Shown here: positions 21,847-36,500 of the stretch, in pieces | Layout: each line of letters starts with the position of its first letter | Numbering within the stretch: the first letter of the stretch is position 1 | Source of the DNA: Hydractinia symbiolongicarpus | Taxonomy: Eukaryota > Cnidaria > Hydrozoa > Anthoathecata > Hydractiniidae | Direction: 5' to 3' | Length of the DNA stretch: 64,000 bases | NCBI RefSeq assembly: GCF_029227915.1 | Contig: NC_079887.1 | Location: 15,435,650 to 15,499,649 of the forward strand | Notes under the pieces: generated by a model | Database searches by the model: none | What the model saw: only the letters and a program-made list of their open reading frames with translations | Told to the model about the DNA's origin: nothing | Made by a program: the position numbers and the translations under genes

Positions 21847-24800
21847 ATGTTTTCGCATGCTGGTAAAAAACTTGTCAACAATGTTGTGAAATCCACTTTT
21901 ATTTCTACTAGAAATAAATCCACTCAGGTAATGTTTTTTACAAGGTCATTGATTGTTTAGAACAGTCACCTGTTTTAAACTGAGTTTTTTCCAACTTTTT
22001 CAAACAAATTTAACCTATAATTTTCCTTCCACATAGCCCACAAATGCTGTGTAAAGCCAAAATGCCTACAAAAGTTTGTCAACGCATCTCAGTGAATTAT
22101 TACCTTCATTTTCCCTAATGTGTTTTGTTTTTATGTCTCCAGCTTTTCATAAAATTTTTGTAACAGAAAATGGATGCAATATTCAAATCTTCACTTAAAA
22201 TTAAAAGTATTTGACAAGTATAAAACTCAAAATAATACAGAATCTCTTTTTTATTATATCCCTCTTCTTGTAGTGAGGTAAAATGTATGTGGTTGACTAA
22301 AAATTGCTAGTTTTTTGTATACTATAGCGGACAACTTTACTCAAGAACATGCTTCAGTCCAAAGATTTAGCATTTCTTATGGAGGCACACAGTGGTCTTG
22401 CTGCAAAGATTGTAGAAGAAGCTGGTAAGTTCTTTGTGACCCATATTATATCAAGATGGGCAGAGGTCTATAAACACAAATGTGATGTCAGTAATAGTGA
22501 TTGGAGCAGTGCATTTTTTTTATCAGCGAGGTTATTTAAAATTATTCGTATGTAAATAACTCAACCAGTCAGTATGCTTGTACATAACCGTTATTGGATA
22601 AAAATATTAAAAAAATTTAAGGGGTGTCTTCATTAAAAATGATATTAAGATACAGCCAAAAAATATATTATTGGTCTTTTATTTCATAAAGTACTGAAAA
22701 CATCAAAACCTTTCATTTTTAAAACTGCCATGCCTTCTATTTTTATCTTCCTTGCCGTCTCAATGATTTTAACTCACTCTATGAATAATATACTTTTGAA
22801 AGGTATGTTTATTTCGACTTATTGTTAGCATGGATTGACCAAATATCAATTTTAAATTGAAATCAATTTTAAATCTTAAAGGAATTTCTTTAAGATTGCT
22901 TTATGGAATAACAGAGCTGTCAGCACTCTGGAAATCCTTGAAATTGGTCCTGGTGTATCTGAGTCTGAATAATGTTTATAAGCTTTGTTCTCATGAAAAG
23001 AAATATAGGTGCAAAGGTTCTTTTATTGACTTTTTGTTTTTTGTTCATATTGCTTAAAAATAGCAAACAAGCTTTTTAGAAGTCGATTCGTTTTAGAGTA
23101 TTTAGCCTTTGCTTATAACAGCACATTAAACGAATACTGTTGCTCTGCAAATTATAAACCTCTTTTATCAGCCTGTCAAGCTTGGTCCGTAATTTTGACT
23201 AAGCTTTTGGTTTTAAGAATCTCAGCATCAAATTTAGCAAGTATCTATTTTAGAAACTATATGATTTTTTCGAATGAAAGGAGATATAAGTTTACATATT
23301 AAGTTAAATACATATACAGTGTGGTTATGTTCTGTTGTTGGAGATTTTAAGTTAGATTGCGCATAATTCAATTTTAGGTTTTCAAGGCATCTGGGGCAGT
23401 GGTTTGTCCATTTCAGCATCATTAGGTGTGCGTGATAGCAATGAAGCATCTTGGACGCAGGTATTAGACGTCGTGGAATATATGAGTGATGCGTCCAGTT
23501 TACCAATTCTGTTAGATGCTGATACGGGGTATGGCAATTTCAACAATGCGAGGCGTTTAGTTCGAAAATTGGAAGAGAGGGGTGCAGCTGGTGCTTGCTT
23601 AGAAGACAAGCTGTTTCCTAAAACAAACTCACTTTTGGATGGCAGAGCTCAACCGTTGGCAGATGTTGAAGAATTTGCCTTGAAGATAAAAGCTTGCAAA
23701 GGTAACTCGATTTAAAGCCGGATGAAAAACTGTAAAAAATCCTGCAAGCGTCACTCAACTCTCTCCTAGAAATTTTCAATCATTTTGTACTCCTAAGAGT
23801 TTTGTTGGTTTGCTTTCTACATTTGTTTTGCTCCATGTGGGTTGTAACGTGTCTGGACGTACTGTATAAAAAATTGAATCTGTTAGTGGGTCATGGTTTG
23901 ATATTAATAACCGTACATTATTCTCCTCATATAGATATGGCCGTGTTATTTCTCTGATAATCTTGATCTTATATTAAAAGTTGATTGACATTGTTTCTCA
24001 ATGTACTTGCATTGGCGTGTCAAAAAATGATATTTTACCTTTGCTTTAATTTTTACAACTCACTTTTCTTCTTCCTCAGATAGTCAGAGAGATCCAGATT
24101 TCTGCATTGTCGCGCGTGTGGAAGCTTTTATTGCTGGATGGGGATTGGATGAAGTGTTACGTCGATCACATGCATACGCTGACGCTGGCGCTGATGCGAT
24201 TCTAATGCACAGTAAGAGAAGCGAGCCTTCAGAAATCAAAGCTTTTATGGAAGCCTGGAATAACAAGGTGCGGGATGGTAATATGTAGGTTTATGGAGTT
24301 TGTTTTTCATAGGTCTGTGTATTTGTAACCTCCTTATAATAAAGATTTGATTAGAAACAGTAAAAGAGCACGATTTTTTGTGCAATGAAATTTTGTTAGC
24401 AACGGTTGTAGCACCAAAATCAGTGCCATAAGCGGCTCTTTGTGTAAAATTATGATTTTTACTACCCTAACTGCAGTCGAGTTTTGATATTTTTAAAAAT
24501 GTCGGGTAAAAAGGCGGAGTCGGTAATTGAGGTAGGCCACGATATTGTATCAGTTTGGATCATCCATTAAGGTTTGTTTTTTCACGCTACGCAATTTTTT
24601 ATTCTCAACTGAAATTTTTGTTTTTTCAAAAAATACGATTTTTTACAGTATTCTTTCTTCTCTAGACGCCCGTTGTTATAGTACCAACAAAATATTACAC
24701 TACACCGACCAATGAATTTCAAGAATGGGGTGTGTCAACTGTTATTTGGGCCAATCACAACGTTCGTGCGTCGATCAATGCAATGCAAAACACGTGTCGT

Positions 24801-26421
24801 ACTATCTTTGAGGAGCAGTCTTTAGTTAACGTTGAAGATAAGGTAGGAATTAGTTTTTTTTATCATGTTTTGAGTAGAAGTTCTTAGAGTTGGCACTCAC
24901 TTGGAAAATGTGGCGCAAAATCTTTCACACACAAACAGCTTTAAACAGCTTTTTAACATCAGCAAAAAAATTTTTGCCGACGTTGTATGTTATTTGCATG
25001 TCTTCTTTGTTAACACGTCGGTATTCACGTCGAAAATTACCGTGCTGGTCTGGTTGGCATTCCAGCGCGTTTCCAATGTGGCTAACTGAATGCAATGTCA
25101 ATAGTAAAAAGCCTATTGGATGAATTCTACGTTACAGGCTAGCTTGTCATTTAAAAAAATACACTTTTCGTTGGATTTCAATTTTAATACTGGCTTGTTG
25201 CGTATTTAAGCCTTGATGTATTAAAAATACGCTACTCCAATAAATACCGGACGATAGTTTGCAAAGCTACCTATCTCTTATTGGTTCGTCACCAAATCAT
25301 ACCATCTTTTAAAAAACCTTATTTATCTAAAAAACGCACAAGTTGGGCCATTACAAAATGAATTGGTTGTACCAGTTCCATCAAACTGACAAGTAACTTT
25401 CTTTTTACTCACTTTTCGTGCTTTCGGTTTTCACGGGATAAGAGCTTTATATAATGTCCTTGCGCTTGAACCAATTAGTTTTTTAGTCAGTCGTATACCT
25501 TATCGGTAAAAAAAAATTTTGGTGACTTTTTTTTCACCGACTAAACTTTTTTTCCGACTTTTTTTTCCGACCTAACTATTTTTCCGACCTTTTTTTCCAC
25601 CAAATTTTTTGCCGATTTGTTTATTTTTTAATTTTTTTTTGCCAAACACCACTTTTTTGCTGTTTTTCTCCCTTGCTGCTAATTTTTATCAGTTATTGCG
25701 ATTATTCTTGAAATTGATTGATTTTTGTTGTTGTTGTTGTTTTAATTTAAAAAGTACCTTCAAATCTACACTTTATTGATCACTTTTGTCTGGAAATTGG
25801 TCGGCAAAGAGTAACTAAATTCAACAATTTAGTCGGCAAAAAGTGACTAAATTTAATTTTGCCGACTCTTTATTATCTTTATTTATGCCGACTAATTTTT
25901 TTGCCGATTTTTTTGTACCGATAAGGTATGTTAGCCCGCTTGCGTTAAAATATGTCGAGTCATAAAAGATGGGCAAATATAGCAAACTCTGCAAAACTAA
26001 AAGGCGGTTAGTAATACCGCGTTTATTTGAATTTAAGCGAGCACGATAAAAATTACTGTAATTTCGTGGCGCAACTATTAAAAAAGCTTGTTTATTTTCT
26101 ACAAGGCAATTTTACTTTTGTTTATTTCACGGGAAAAAAAGATCAAAGACAGTGGGAAGTTAATTTTCTTACGCCCCTCTCGTTTATAAGCGCCAAAGCG
26201 TTTTTGAAACAGCCTCGAGCGCTAAACTGTAATGATTCAAGCAGGGACGGAGCAACACTTGTAAGGTGTTGATTCAGATCTAGCCTTCGGCGGTACAAAT
26301 GTCGAATCTCTTGTTAAAACCTGTTTTATTTTTGTAGATTGTTCCAGTGAAAGAAGTGTTTAGGATTCAAAACGATAAGGAGCTGGTCGAAGCAGAAAAA
26401 AAATATCTACCTACTCAATAG
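21847..26421 (+). CDS. pepM: Phosphoenolpyruvate phosphomutase, six coding exons
   Basis: Exons: 21847-21927, 22328-22424, 23378-23701, 24080-24267, 24666-24842, 26338-26421, in frame throughout, 316 aa. The enzyme interconverts phosphoenolpyruvate and phosphonopyruvate, the first step in making C-P bonded phosphonates such as 2-aminoethylphosphonate. It belongs to the isocitrate lyase/PEP mutase superfamily (TIM barrel). Residues known as catalytic in the mussel enzyme are all present at a constant offset of 21: Asp79, Asp106, Asp108 (DADTGYGN), Glu135, Lys141 and Asn143 ([10 protein letters not shown]), Arg180 (VAR) and His211 (LMH). EDKxxPKxNS separates the mutase from lyase relatives. Exon 1 (27 aa) is rich in Lys, Ser and Thr and lacks Asp/Glu, resembling a mitochondrial targeting peptide (inference). 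The intron 4 donor is GTGCGG, weaker than the others. Intron 5 carries a MITE. No phosphonopyruvate decarboxylase gene lies nearby. Confidence 0.95.
25495..25929. mobile_element. TIR element in PEP mutase intron 5
   Basis: ATACCTTATCGGTA (25495-25508) is exactly complementary to 25916-25929. The interior is built of poly-T runs alternating with CCGACTTTTTTT and AGTCGGCAAAAAGTGAC-type motifs, themselves partly inverted. No open frame; non-autonomous. Confidence 0.7.
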
Positions 26422-27538
26422 TATATTAACATATATTTATATTTAGTTTTATCTGTAATACGATAATACTATCTGCAATTCAAGAGATGTAAAAATGAAA
26501 TTTTTATCCAAAAATAATTTTTTACTTTTTTTACATATTTTTTCAGTTTCGTTATTTTTGTTGTACAATATGCAAACCATTATTCGCAAATATACGACAT
26601 TTTTAATAAATGCCTAATATATTGTTTACAGTGACTGAATGTTAAGCGTGTATCCTACGAAAAAGAATATAAAAAGTCTAGGGCTTAGTTTAGTAAGCAG
26701 TCAAATATATATAAGCAATATCACGACATAAGCTGTAATATCTTTTATGACATTTCCCTGGCATCTTCTACTCCTTTTTTAAGTAACTCTTGCAAAATAA
26801 ACTAGTTGGAAGTCTCTGAGGTTTGAAACAACTGGTAAGCAACATTCTTGGTGTTCAAAATTTCTTAACAGTTCTACTTACATGCAATTCCACTGATTCG
26901 CTAGGCCACCTTCGTTTTCAAGGGTTTTTGCCCTTTTTTATATGAGGGATGACCTCGTATCAAAAAGGTAAAAAAATCTAGGGAAGAGGGTGAGTTTTAA
27001 CAACGAAACAAAATGTGAGAATATATTCACGTTTTATACAGTGCAAAAATAGTAGTTCCGCGTCTTTTTAAAACCAAATTTCCCCTAGACGCCGTAGCGT
27101 TGCTTAGACACCAAAGTATTTTGATAAATCTCAGGCACCTAAATTAGCTTATGCTGGGATCAAACAAAGCCGACATACTTTATTCATCGTACTTCTGCCT
27201 TACATTGTGCACAATAGAATAACAAAAATAAGTATTATGCTAAAATCTTCTAATGTGAGTGTTGACAGGTAAATAAAATAAATATATAATGGTTCAGCGT
27301 CTGATTAAGGCGTTTAACGTTTAGTGATTAACGGTGGTTAGACCCCTATTTATGGGAATTGACCAAGTGATTAAAACAGTAAAAATTTTTCGATCTCTAC
27401 AATGCACTATTTCTTTTGGTAAGTTCTATGTAAATTAGATGCGTTACGCAGAAAAGAGGGCGAGGGAAAATGTTTTGATTCCCAAGGACGAGAACTTGCA
27501 AAACAAACTACTAAAAAGCCCGAGTATGGAGAACAAAA
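26422..27538. other. Short intergenic region between PEP mutase and NAA25
   Basis: About 1.1 kb of AT-rich sequence with no gene. It contains the 3' end of PEP mutase and should contain the NAA25 promoter; the genes are head-to-tail on the plus strand. No clear core promoter motif seen. Confidence 0.6.
26605..26610 (+). terminator. pepM: Candidate PEP mutase poly(A) signal AATAAA
   Basis: AATAAA lies about 185 bp after the PEP mutase stop codon and about 930 bp before the NAA25 start, a plausible cleavage signal. Confidence 0.45.
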
Positions 27539-30500
27539 ATGGCGGCTTCGAAGGCACATGTGGATGTTGCAGAGCGACGACTTCGGCCTGTTTATGGTAA
27601 CTTTTTTAGGTCATTTATCCTGGTGTAAACACTAAAAGTATATGAAACTATGCAATTAATGTAACTATATTATATTTGTGCAATACTCATCTATTTTGTG
27701 ACGACCTACTATTAGCTAGCTAGCTATAGCTAATAGTAGAACAACCATGTTCAAAATAATTTGGAATAAATGCATACTAGATCATACCCGCAAGCAATCA
27801 TTTATATCGTTCCAATATAATACCGACACTTCTTGTCAATGTTCACAACAGACCTAGACAGTCGGGGTTTAACACCTAATTAGGTGACATGGCCTAATTA
27901 GGCAACGTTAATTTAGGCGGCCTGTGTAGTCTAAGGGGCCATCGAGAATCGATTTTCGTATCTTTTAGCGGCATTCAAATTCAATCTTCTTATCTGGATA
28001 ACATCTGTAATTCTACAGATACTTTGCCTGCTTCTTAGCTCATCCGAACTCTTTCTGTCTCTCAGACTGGCGTTACACATCCACCTAACCATTCTCATAT
28101 AATTCCTTTCTAAATGGTCAATATCTTCCTGCTTCACTGACCATGTCTCACTACCGTACAACATAACACTTCTTACACAGGCCTCATACAACCTACCTTT
28201 ATACTCAATTGACAAGACTCTGCTAGTCAACAAAGGAAGTAACTCTCTGAACTTTTTCCAAGCAGAACCTATCCTCAAGTAACACTTAATATGGAGATGA
28301 GTAACCTAATTACGTTATATATTTTATTTGACTTAATTTTACGTGCTCTAACATATCAAGGCATGTGTGACAATTTTGGAATCAGGATCGCATAGTTTTT
28401 TGTGATTTTTACTTAGGAGTGTGCAAAAATCCATTAATGATCTTAACTAGGTTACATATGTCCTAATTAGTCTATCATGAATTGCATAGTTAGGTGGTAT
28501 GCCCTAATTAGCGTACTGTTGCTTAATTAGGTGTTTACCTTGACTGTTATATTATTGCAATTCAATTCTCCTCACCAGCCCTACACATCTTTCAAAGCAG
28601 CATGAAGTCGTAAATTAGCAATTAATAAGGTCACCCTCAAAAATATGTTTGGTAACCAACATTTCCAATTGCAAAGGTGAGTCGATGGGTCAGTTAAGTA
28701 AAATGTTTTCCTGAAATAATAAAAATTCACAGCTATATATATTTTATCCTTTGTTTTTAATGTAAGCTTCAATTTCAAGTTCCGTCTATGAACATCAACT
28801 TATTTCCATGGTTTTGGCTTGCTTAGCGTATACCGTCCTAATTTCGTGATTATCTAAACAAACAGCTCTGGCAACGATCTGGCAACTTCGCTGGCCACAT
28901 AACTTCATGGTTTCGACTATAAGGCATCCCTTAACACAACTTTGCAAAAATGCCAGCGAACAAGGCAGCCGTTTGAGCAGGGCCAGCGAAAAAGTATCCA
29001 TCAAAAACGTCCTATTTCTTCCAATGTTTTTTTCCAATGTAAGATTCACTGGAATTATTTCTAAAGTCTATTTAATGATGAAAATGGTTGCAATACTTAG
29101 TGACTTGTCCCAGATGGAGCTTGTAGCCGCTTGAAACATCGCCATGTACCTTTTTCTGATCCTCAAAAAACAGACGTGACATTAGGAAAACTTGGTGACC
29201 CGAATTACCAAAGGGGATCTGTGGAGGAAAGCACACATAGTAATAAAAAATTTTTCTTAAAAATATTCTCCAGCCTATCTAGCTCCATAATAATATAAAT
29301 ATATGATATATAAAAAAAAAGCACTAAACTTGAATTTTGTTAATCGTTGTAATTGCGATTAATTTGTAATAGAAACACAAAATAATATAACAATATAACT
29401 AATAAGTCACATAAAGCTTTTAAGAACATGTAGAAACATTTTTTAGTAAAAAAAATTTTTTTCAGAATTTTACTTGAGATAAAGAAGGTTGCCATGGCAA
29501 CACTTCGGCATAATTCTAAAAAAAGCATTTATGGAGAATCCATATGCTTTTTTAAGCCAAACAGAATTAGAAAAAGTCACAAAATTTGAAGGTGTAATTA
29601 TGAACACATAAAAAGTTATTAAAAGAAGTTTAAGAGGTCCCCCAGCACGAAAGGGTTAAGTAGGAAACGCAAAGCAATCAATCCAATTTGGTCTATAATG
29701 TGCCAAGAAGTTAATGTGCAAGATGAATGTATTTTGTTTGTGTAGCTTTTACTACCCTAGCCTACCCCATATTCACATAGATACATATATACACACACAT
29801 AAAAGAAGGTTGTTGTAACTCCCTGCTCCTCTTAGTTAATAAATCTCATAATTTTCATCCTTGTTTGATAAAAAATGTTAGTTAAAATGTAATATGACCA
29901 GAGTATCTCTATAATAGTTTATATAATAATATGTACTGTATTTTCTCCTATAAATGCCCCCTCTCTTTTAAACTCTTTTCTCTAATAAACGCCCTCTAAA
30001 AGTAAAAATATTGTGTAAATGCCTCTCTCTTTTAAACGCCTCTCTATTAAAACCCCTGTCCAAAGTGTTAGGGGGGGGACCAATTTGAGCAAACAGAGGT
30101 TGAAGATGCCAATATTAAAGAGCATTTAATTTAAAGTAAATGTAAATAAATGCCCCTGTCTTTTATTAAAAGCCTTCTTATAAACATCCCAGCCCCTAAA
30201 AACCTTACTATATTTATAAACGCCTATGAGGTGTATTGAAGAAAATGGAGAAAATATGGTAATTATATGCGTTTTATTATATATAATAAAATAACAGATT
30301 TTCTAAAATATACTAATATAGTAATAAATAACCAAAATTACAAATTGTTTTAATTGTTAATAAATAATATTTTCAATTAAATGTAATGTGGTAAGACTAT
30401 TTTACTGACCGGTAGCCTAGCAGTAGAGCGTTTCTTTCCAGTGCAGGAGGTCTTGGGTTCAAACTCCGACCAAGTCATGCCAGGCACACCCTATCAATAA

Positions 30501-33500
30501 GAAAATAACACCAGAGCAATAAATTGCTCCCTCAAGGTTATTATAATTTAAACTGGGCGAGCAATCTGAGTAAATAGAATAAGTTTATAAACATATATTT
30601 TATCACAAAGTCTTTTTTATCCATTTTATTTATATTTTGGTTCTTTTTTACTGTAAATAATAAGAAAGGGAACATTAATTTCCATGTGAGTTGAATTATT
30701 ATTGCTCAGCCAGGAAAACTTTTTTTGGAATTGGGGGAGCAATTAGAGGCTCAGCTAGTTTCTCATTTCTCAGAATTGGGCGAGCCTTTGCATGAGCATT
30801 AGCAATTGCTCTCCCCATATTGATAGGCCTGCAGACACTATTAAATGTTAATCTATTTTCTCTGTTGACTTTAACTACAGACACTTCCCAAAAAGGTTTT
30901 GCATGTGTACGGCTTACTTTTGTTACAAGGAAAACTGCACAAAAAGTTTGATATTCTTACAACTTTTTTTTAGGACAAGAATAGCTTGCTGCATAAATTT
31001 TAAAGTAACACAAAAAAAATTTGCAGCACAATATTTAAAACTAGTCTTTGCACAAGCGAGTATTTATTAAATTTAAATTTTCCAGTTATCTTCACTCTGC
31101 TTTTTTGCACTATTGTGGAGATGCTGCTTCATTTTCATTAGAGATGGTGTTTGTAAATATGTATATATTTTTTATTTAGATGCCCTGGATAACTTGAATA
31201 ATAAACAAGCCATCAAGCTAACAGATAACATATTAAAGAAACAAAAAGATTTTCACTGTGCCAAGGTAAATAAATATTTCTTTGTTTTGTTTTTTTAGCA
31301 AAAATCAATAGTAATGATGTTGAGTTATTGATGCTATTCTTTAAAGAATATTTTGTTTGCTGTAATTTCTCCTAAACAATAACCAGTTGTTAAGCAATAT
31401 TCTATTTTAAGTCATCTATATGTAAAAAAACATTTTTTGTGATTTTGCTTAGTTTTAACGCCCAAAAGAGAAAATGCTGAAAGAGAAAGAAAGTTCCAGT
31501 CACAAAAGTACTAGAAGCTAGGTTATCTGATTTATGTCCTCTTGTTCAGCACAATCTTACTTAAAAAAAGCAATCACATTTTTTAGAAAAAGTGTGTTGG
31601 ATTTTTATGTTAGAAAACACATCACATAATATAAACAACATATAAACACGTGAAAATGTGAGTCTTTAATTAAACTTTAAAGCTAGTTATGTTATTAAAA
31701 GTATTAATTTTTTTATGCAAAAACCATGTACACCTTTTGCCAATAATAAACGTTAGCATCAAAATTTCATTTTTCCCCTTTTCTACTTAGCACAATACTA
31801 CTAAACAACAACTTGCAAAAGTAATGTTTGCAGACATTAGAGCTGTTTAAGTTTAATATTCTGCAGGAAATGTAATACGTTATTCTTAAACGAAATAAGA
31901 AAAACAGGATAGCGTTTTTTTATAATTTGCTTCTCTCCTCTCCCTCCGCTCACAACTCGCGAGCAACACCACAAGCAAAATTTTTACAATGAATGATAAT
32001 TATGCAGTTCAGTGAGAAAAAGTCTTATTTTATGTAAATGGATTTGCTTATAATTTTAATCACAGCTAGGCCTGTGATAAATTAAAGTAACATTACCTTA
32101 TAAAGTTTTTGTGTTTTAAAATAAATAATAAAGAAGAAATATCCAATTTAAGACAATATTAAGTTTACGCAATGTGATATAAACTGTTTTAAATTATCTA
32201 GCTGAAGGATAATAAAATAGTGACTGTTTATCTGCTAAAACTTTTCGGTAGATATATTATTATGCTTTGCTGGATAGCCACGCTTTTAATAAGCAATGTA
32301 TTTGTTCACAAGAGCATTTTTTTGATTATGTTGCTGGTCAAATTGACTATTGTGTTATTATTATGATGGTCAAAGATCAAGTTTTAGCGGTCAGTCACTG
32401 TTGGTCGGTTGTTATTTTATGTGCTGGCGTTTGAGACAGGAATTTTACAGATTTTCTGGTACCATGAAAATCTCAGAATTTTGATAAGAATAATTTTTTT
32501 CAAATTTTTACAAAAAAAAAACTTTACAGTAGTCTTATAAACAAAATAGACCCTATTTCAGGTACATATAATTCTGTTTGATTATTTTAAAATAAATTAT
32601 GGCCAACTTTAAGGTTATTGTAAGGGGCAAAAATGATATTTTTTGTTAAAATTTCGTTGAAAAAACAGATTTTTTTAATGGTGAAATTTTTATTTGTCTG
32701 GAAGTATGTTTATTTATAAATAAACAATGTTTACTCATTAATAATTTTGGGATCAACGTGTGATCTCTTTATAACACATATTCGGTATCATACTGACTAT
32801 GTGTTATTACACCAATGAATGTTTTCGATTCGTGTCCCTACTCTCCAATGTGTCAATCATGTCACTTGAAGTCTCCTTATCATTTTTGTTTACAGTCATA
32901 TTCACTTATAAATCTAGACACTGCATACAGAAAGAAAAATAATATTTGAATAAAGTTCATTATTATTCTCAAAATGAAACCTGCAAACAGCGCCCTTAAA
33001 GTGATCATTACTAAGGTGATTTTAGCGAAGTCATGCGGCAAGTTGTTTATCGTTGACAATTTGTAAAGCTAGTTTTCTCTGTGTTTATTTTTTCGTGAAG
33101 TAGTGCTTACATTTTGACTTTCTTTTACATAACCAGGGAACTTCTGCGAAGGAGAGTTGGTTTAAAATCAAGCTGAATAATATATCCCGAATGGTTTTTT
33201 GATTTTTTCCTTCTGATAACTCTATAGAAGATATTGTGATTCAAAAAATCATGCTCACTGTCCCTTACAGTATCCTTAATATTATTTATATACAAATTAT
33301 ACATGCGAATTACGACTTCACTTTAAATTATACAAACTTCATATGAACTTTATAATTAATTTAATTTATAAAAATTGTATTAAAAAAATAGTGTACAAAG
33401 TGTACTAGTGTACAAAGTGTGCTAAGAAACAGGCTAAGTATCCATAGAATTAAAGATGTTATCCAGATAAGAAGATTGAATTGGCTGGGGCACTTTGAAA

Positions 33501-36500
33501 GAATGGAGGGGGATAATTGGGTAAGAAAGTGTGGAAAATTTATAAGCCCAGAGACAGACCAAGAAAGACTTGGCAGGAGGTTATAAGGACAGACTTGATA
33601 CAGAGGAAGTTGAGTTTAGATCTAACACAGTCTAGATCAGATTGGAAGAGGGTCATTAATATACCCGTCCAACCCATGCTAACATAAAACAGACGTTAAG
33701 TCGAGAATGATGAATGATGATGAAAAGATTTATAAAATTGATGCAAAATTTTGGACACAAACGATGTAAAAGCATTTTGAGACAGTCCCTAATACAATCT
33801 ATAAACAAAGTTTTGCAGCATGATTAATGCTGGTGCTTCAATAGAAACCATGAAATTTTATATGATTTTTACTTAATCTAGGCATTAAAAGCCCTGGCTT
33901 TAATACGTTCAGGAAGAGCTAGTGAAAGTCATGCTATTCTTGACGACATCAAACAGACTGCTGTCAAATTAGACGACTCTACTCTCCAAGCAATGACAAT
34001 GTGTTATAAAGAAACAAAAAATCGTAAGTTATCTTGTCTGTTAGAATTTTGCCAACTATGTATGTACAAGAAATAGAAAATTATGATATATAAATACAAT
34101 GTATAAAAGTATATATAATCCCTAAATAATAAGAACATTAAATAGAAAAACAAAAATAATAATAATTCAGCTTCATGATATAACTGCTACAATTCATGAT
34201 ATAACTTTACAATTATAGGAAGGAATATAAGGGGCTTTAAAGTCTAGTAATGTTTAATAAAGAATGATGATATAAACTGAAAGCAAACTAATTATTTTAG
34301 TTTGTACCAATACTAAAGTTGAACAGATGTATAGGTTTCAGCTTTCCTCAGTGCCAGACAATTAACATTTAGACGAAGCTCAAAGTAGCAAAACTGAACA
34401 GCAGTATTTTCAAATTCTAGCTATTTTTTTATTGTGTTTTTGCATTGCCAAAGTTGAATGCTAAACACCAGAATGTCACTTTTAAAGAAAATTCACCAAA
34501 CTTAGCTGTTTAACCTTACACTAAAAACTGTGACATTTTTTTGTCAGTAAGATAAATTTACGCTTTGAAAATCTTGACTGTTCTATTGAATTTTAATGTC
34601 ATTATTATTAAAAGTCCTCTAAAAGAATGCAAACAATGATCCCCTACTGTTTTATATTTAGCACATGGTGTTGTTGATATCTATGAATTGGCAGTAAAAC
34701 AAACATGCAATAATGAAGAGTTTTTAAGTCATTTGTTCATGGCTTGTGTAAGAGTACAGGAATATGCTAAACAACAAAAGGTATGATGCCACGTTCTTTA
34801 ACTATTATTATTTCATATATATGAAAGAAATTAAAAGTGAATTGTACAGGATGTGTTTGACTTCTATTTTTAATCTGACGGTATATATTTACACTTTTTT
34901 ATAGGCTGCTATGAATCTGTACAAAGCGTTTCCAAAGAATCCATATTATTTCTGGGCTGTAATGAGTTGTGTGATGCAGGTTAAGTGATACATTTTTTCA
35001 AAATTATTGTTTGGAATATTTTAAGACTTTTTTGCAACTTTCTTGTAAATAGAAATTTGTTAACTATGAAATCTCTTTAAATCCTTCAGTAATAGTGGGA
35101 GATTATGTCCTGTTGTTATGACAAGATCTTAGAAGTACAAACTTCTTTTTAACAAATAAAAGATCTTCACGGATATAATGTTATAAATTATAGATTCTCA
35201 CTAGGTCACCCTTATGGATAAGCATTTCATAGACCTAGCTTCTAATGGCCCTTTCGCTGGAAAACATTAGGTGCCCAAACAGTATAAACAACTATCTCAG
35301 AGGTCTTCTAATTGTATGGATGCTATCATAAGTTTGTTTTATCAAAAACCAATGTTTTTTTTATTACAGATGATAAATAATTGTGCGCCAGATGTTAGTC
35401 ATTTAAAATGGCTTCACATACCGTATGTTAAAAATAATATACATCTGCTTAACAGGACAGATGCACTTGTGCGATTTGGTGACCCTATATTTTGATTAAT
35501 TTTAATTTTCAAGTGTAGAAATTTACATTTTTTAGGCTGTTTCTTCAAAAGAAGTGAAAAAGAAGAACATGTTTTTAAGCTTGGCTGAAAGAATGGTTGA
35601 AAAACTTTTGAAGGAGGAAAAAGTTGATGCAGAGGAAGGTAATTGCATCCCTCTTTTTTGTTTATAAAAATAGCGTCTTTTTTGCAAATTTCCCTGGCCA
35701 ACCCCTTTTGCTTTGAGTTTGCAGGGTTTTTTTTGGTAAACAATTCTGAAGATATTAATAACATTGGAAACCAAAAACAAAAAAACAAAAACAAAAAATA
35801 CTATATATAAAATAAGCAAAAATTGGACAAAAGTAAAGTCAATTTTTTTTAAAGATTTTTTTTTGAAAGTTGTGTTAAATTATATTGCTTGGATACAGTA
35901 AATAGTGATACCTTGTGTTTTATTTTTTGGTGCATGTCTAGACTTGTTGCATAATGATTTTGAATTTCAACTATGTAATCAATGAGTTATTTTAAACGAA
36001 CATAGACATTCACCAAAATGACACATTTTTTATTAAATTGTCAATGAATTTTTTTTTTAATTTTAAAATTTGTATACATACTGCAGATTTTTCTTTAAAA
36101 AAATATACTGATTATGAAATCACTAAAGGTGGGTTTGTTTAGAGAAACATCTTTTTCCCAAATTTGCAGTATTTCTGATAGGAATTTTGCAGATTTGGTG
36201 GTATCATAAAAAGCTCCAAAAACCTTTTACAAGCACAGAAGGCCTTGCAAACATAACAGAAGCAAAATAGACTGTTTGAAAGATTAAACCTCAGCTGTTC
36301 ATCTGCTTTGAATTTCCAGACCTATTGACACTGATCATTGATGTATTTTTTATACTAAATTTTTGTTTGTTTTAGAAGTGAGACTGTATGTGATGATTCT
36401 GGAACAGCAACAAAAATATGAACAGTTACTGGAATTAGTGCAAACTGATTTCGGAGGTGCGTGCAATTGATGATCATTCACAATTCTTAAAATTTCCGAA

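Noticed and set aside
28795-29134. Overlapping open frames on both strands in NAA25 intron 1
   Set aside because: No recognisable motif, no splice context, and both strands are equally open; treated as chance or unidentified repeat.
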